From: an uncultured Chryseolinea sp.
Lineage (GTDB): Bacteria > Bacteroidota > Bacteroidia > Cytophagales > Cyclobacteriaceae
DNA: 15,205 nucleotides
Direction of reading: 5' to 3'
Assembly (NCBI GenBank): GCA_946478915.1
Contig: CAMLER010000036.1
Coordinates: 1 to 15,205, forward strand
This document shows, in pieces, positions 14,566 through 15,205 of this stretch. A program made the position numbers and the translations under genes. Positions within the stretch are counted from its first letter, which is position 1; the number at the start of each line of letters is the position of its first letter. The notes under the pieces are model-generated. The model was not told the DNA's origin. It saw only the letters and a program-made list of their open reading frames with translations, and did not search any database.

Positions 14566-15205
14566 TCAATTGAGCGAAGGTTTAACATTGCGCGGGAAAA
14601 TAACTTTGAACGTACTTCCCTCGCCGTAGACCGATCTAAGTCCGATACTACCTCCTAATTTTGCCACCGCTTCTTTAGTTATGAATAAACCTAGTCCACT
14701 GCCCGTAACGCGATCGGATCCGCGGTAAAACATGTTAAAGATCTTTTGCTGGTGTTCAGTTTTTACACCGGTTCCATTGTCTTCTATGTAAAGGCAGCAC
14801 TCTTCCGGCTCATATCCGATTTCAATAAACGGTTTTTCTTTGTTGAGGTCATGATATTTTATCGCGTTGCCTATAAGGTTGCTGAGTATTACAGTTAGTC
14901 GGATCTTATCCGATACAAGTACAAAATCCTGGGGTATCTGCTGTCGAAATTCAATCTTGTCCGCCAGTCCATCAAACTTTAAATTTTCAATTACTTCATC
15001 GACGAGCTTTTTAAGATCAATAGATTCGGCAACGGTCTCTGTTCTGGCGTTTCGGGAATAGTCTATGATTTCTCTTATAAAATTATCCTGTGCCATTACG
15101 CGACCCTGGATCATTTTAATAATCTGATTCAGCTCTTCCGGGTCTTTCGTAAGGTTAGCGAGATTGATCAATCCCAGGATCGAACTCAATGGCGAGCGCA
15201 AGTCA
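14566..15205 (-). CDS. Sensor histidine kinase, catalytic half (5' end outside window)
   Basis: The frame stays open to the right edge, so this is a partial gene with about 213 residues visible. It begins at DLRSPLSSILGLINLA, the HisKA dimerisation helix. The phospho-accepting His would be the codon just cut by the window edge; its last base (T on the minus strand) is consistent with His. A complete HATPase_c domain follows: N-box LSNLIGNAIKY, G1 box IEDNGTGV, F-box region IFNMFYRGSD and G2 box GSGLGLFITKEAVAKLGG. The class resembles the HDLRSPLSS kinases frequent in Bacteroidota, often with PAS or GAF sensors upstream. The sensor is not visible, so the signal is unknown. No response regulator is fused at the C-terminus, which ends 17 residues after VYGEGSTFKV. 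Confidence 0.9.
   Translation of the reverse strand, partial: DLRSPLSSILGLINLANLTKDPEELNQIIKMIQGRVMAQDNFIREIIDYSRNARTETVAESIDLKKLVDEVIENLKFDGLADKIEFRQQIPQDFVLVSDKIRLTVILSNLIGNAIKYHDLNKEKPFIEIGYEPEECCLYIEDNGTGVKTEHQQKIFNMFYRGSDRVTGSGLGLFITKEAVAKLGGSIGLRSVYGEGSTFKVIFPRNVKPSLN

Overview
The window most likely comes from a member of the Bacteroidota, probably a cytophagalean-type environmental bacterium. The evidence is a type IX secretion (T9SS) C-terminal sorting domain, a hybrid two-component protein ending in an AraC-type DNA-binding domain, a lipoprotein whose first residues resemble the Bacteroidota surface-export signal, and weak Shine-Dalgarno sequences with a few candidate TTG/TAnnTTTG promoters. 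The genus is not resolvable from the sequence alone. There is no tRNA, rRNA, insertion sequence, phage gene or CRISPR array, and gene order looks chromosomal and mostly monocistronic.

Left part (1-5157): the end of an RDD-family membrane protein is followed closely by a peptidase S51 (cyanophycinase/dipeptidase E-like) gene. A bidirectional hairpin terminator separates this pair from a convergent gene for a secreted, acidic protein built of 11-residue repeats. Divergent from that gene is a YjlB-type cupin, which converges on a secreted ThuA-like protein. After about 330 bases without a clear gene comes a divergent arginyl-tRNA--protein transferase (ATE/Bpt)-like protein with an unusual C-terminal extension.

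Middle part (5379-9516): a large secreted protein on the minus strand carries about seventeen 17-residue head repeats, an S74 intramolecular chaperone domain, a coiled coil and a T9SS sorting domain. It is divergent from a YccS-like FUSC membrane protein, and a perfect 10-bp inverted repeat lies between the two.

Right part (9591-15205): downstream of the FUSC gene on the same strand lie a 993-residue TPR/histidine kinase/receiver/AraC hybrid regulator and an IPT-domain lipoprotein, with gaps of about 75 bases. The three could form one envelope-related transcription unit. The lipoprotein start codon sits inside a strong hairpin. Next come a long imperfect inverted repeat, a methyltransferase with an apparent signal peptide, and on the minus strand the catalytic half of a histidine kinase that runs off the window.

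I did not find a clearly new multi-gene system. The most unusual items are the start-codon hairpin of the lipoprotein, the S74-before-T9SS domain order, the cysteine-poor ATE-like protein, the exported methyltransferase and the intergenic inverted repeats.
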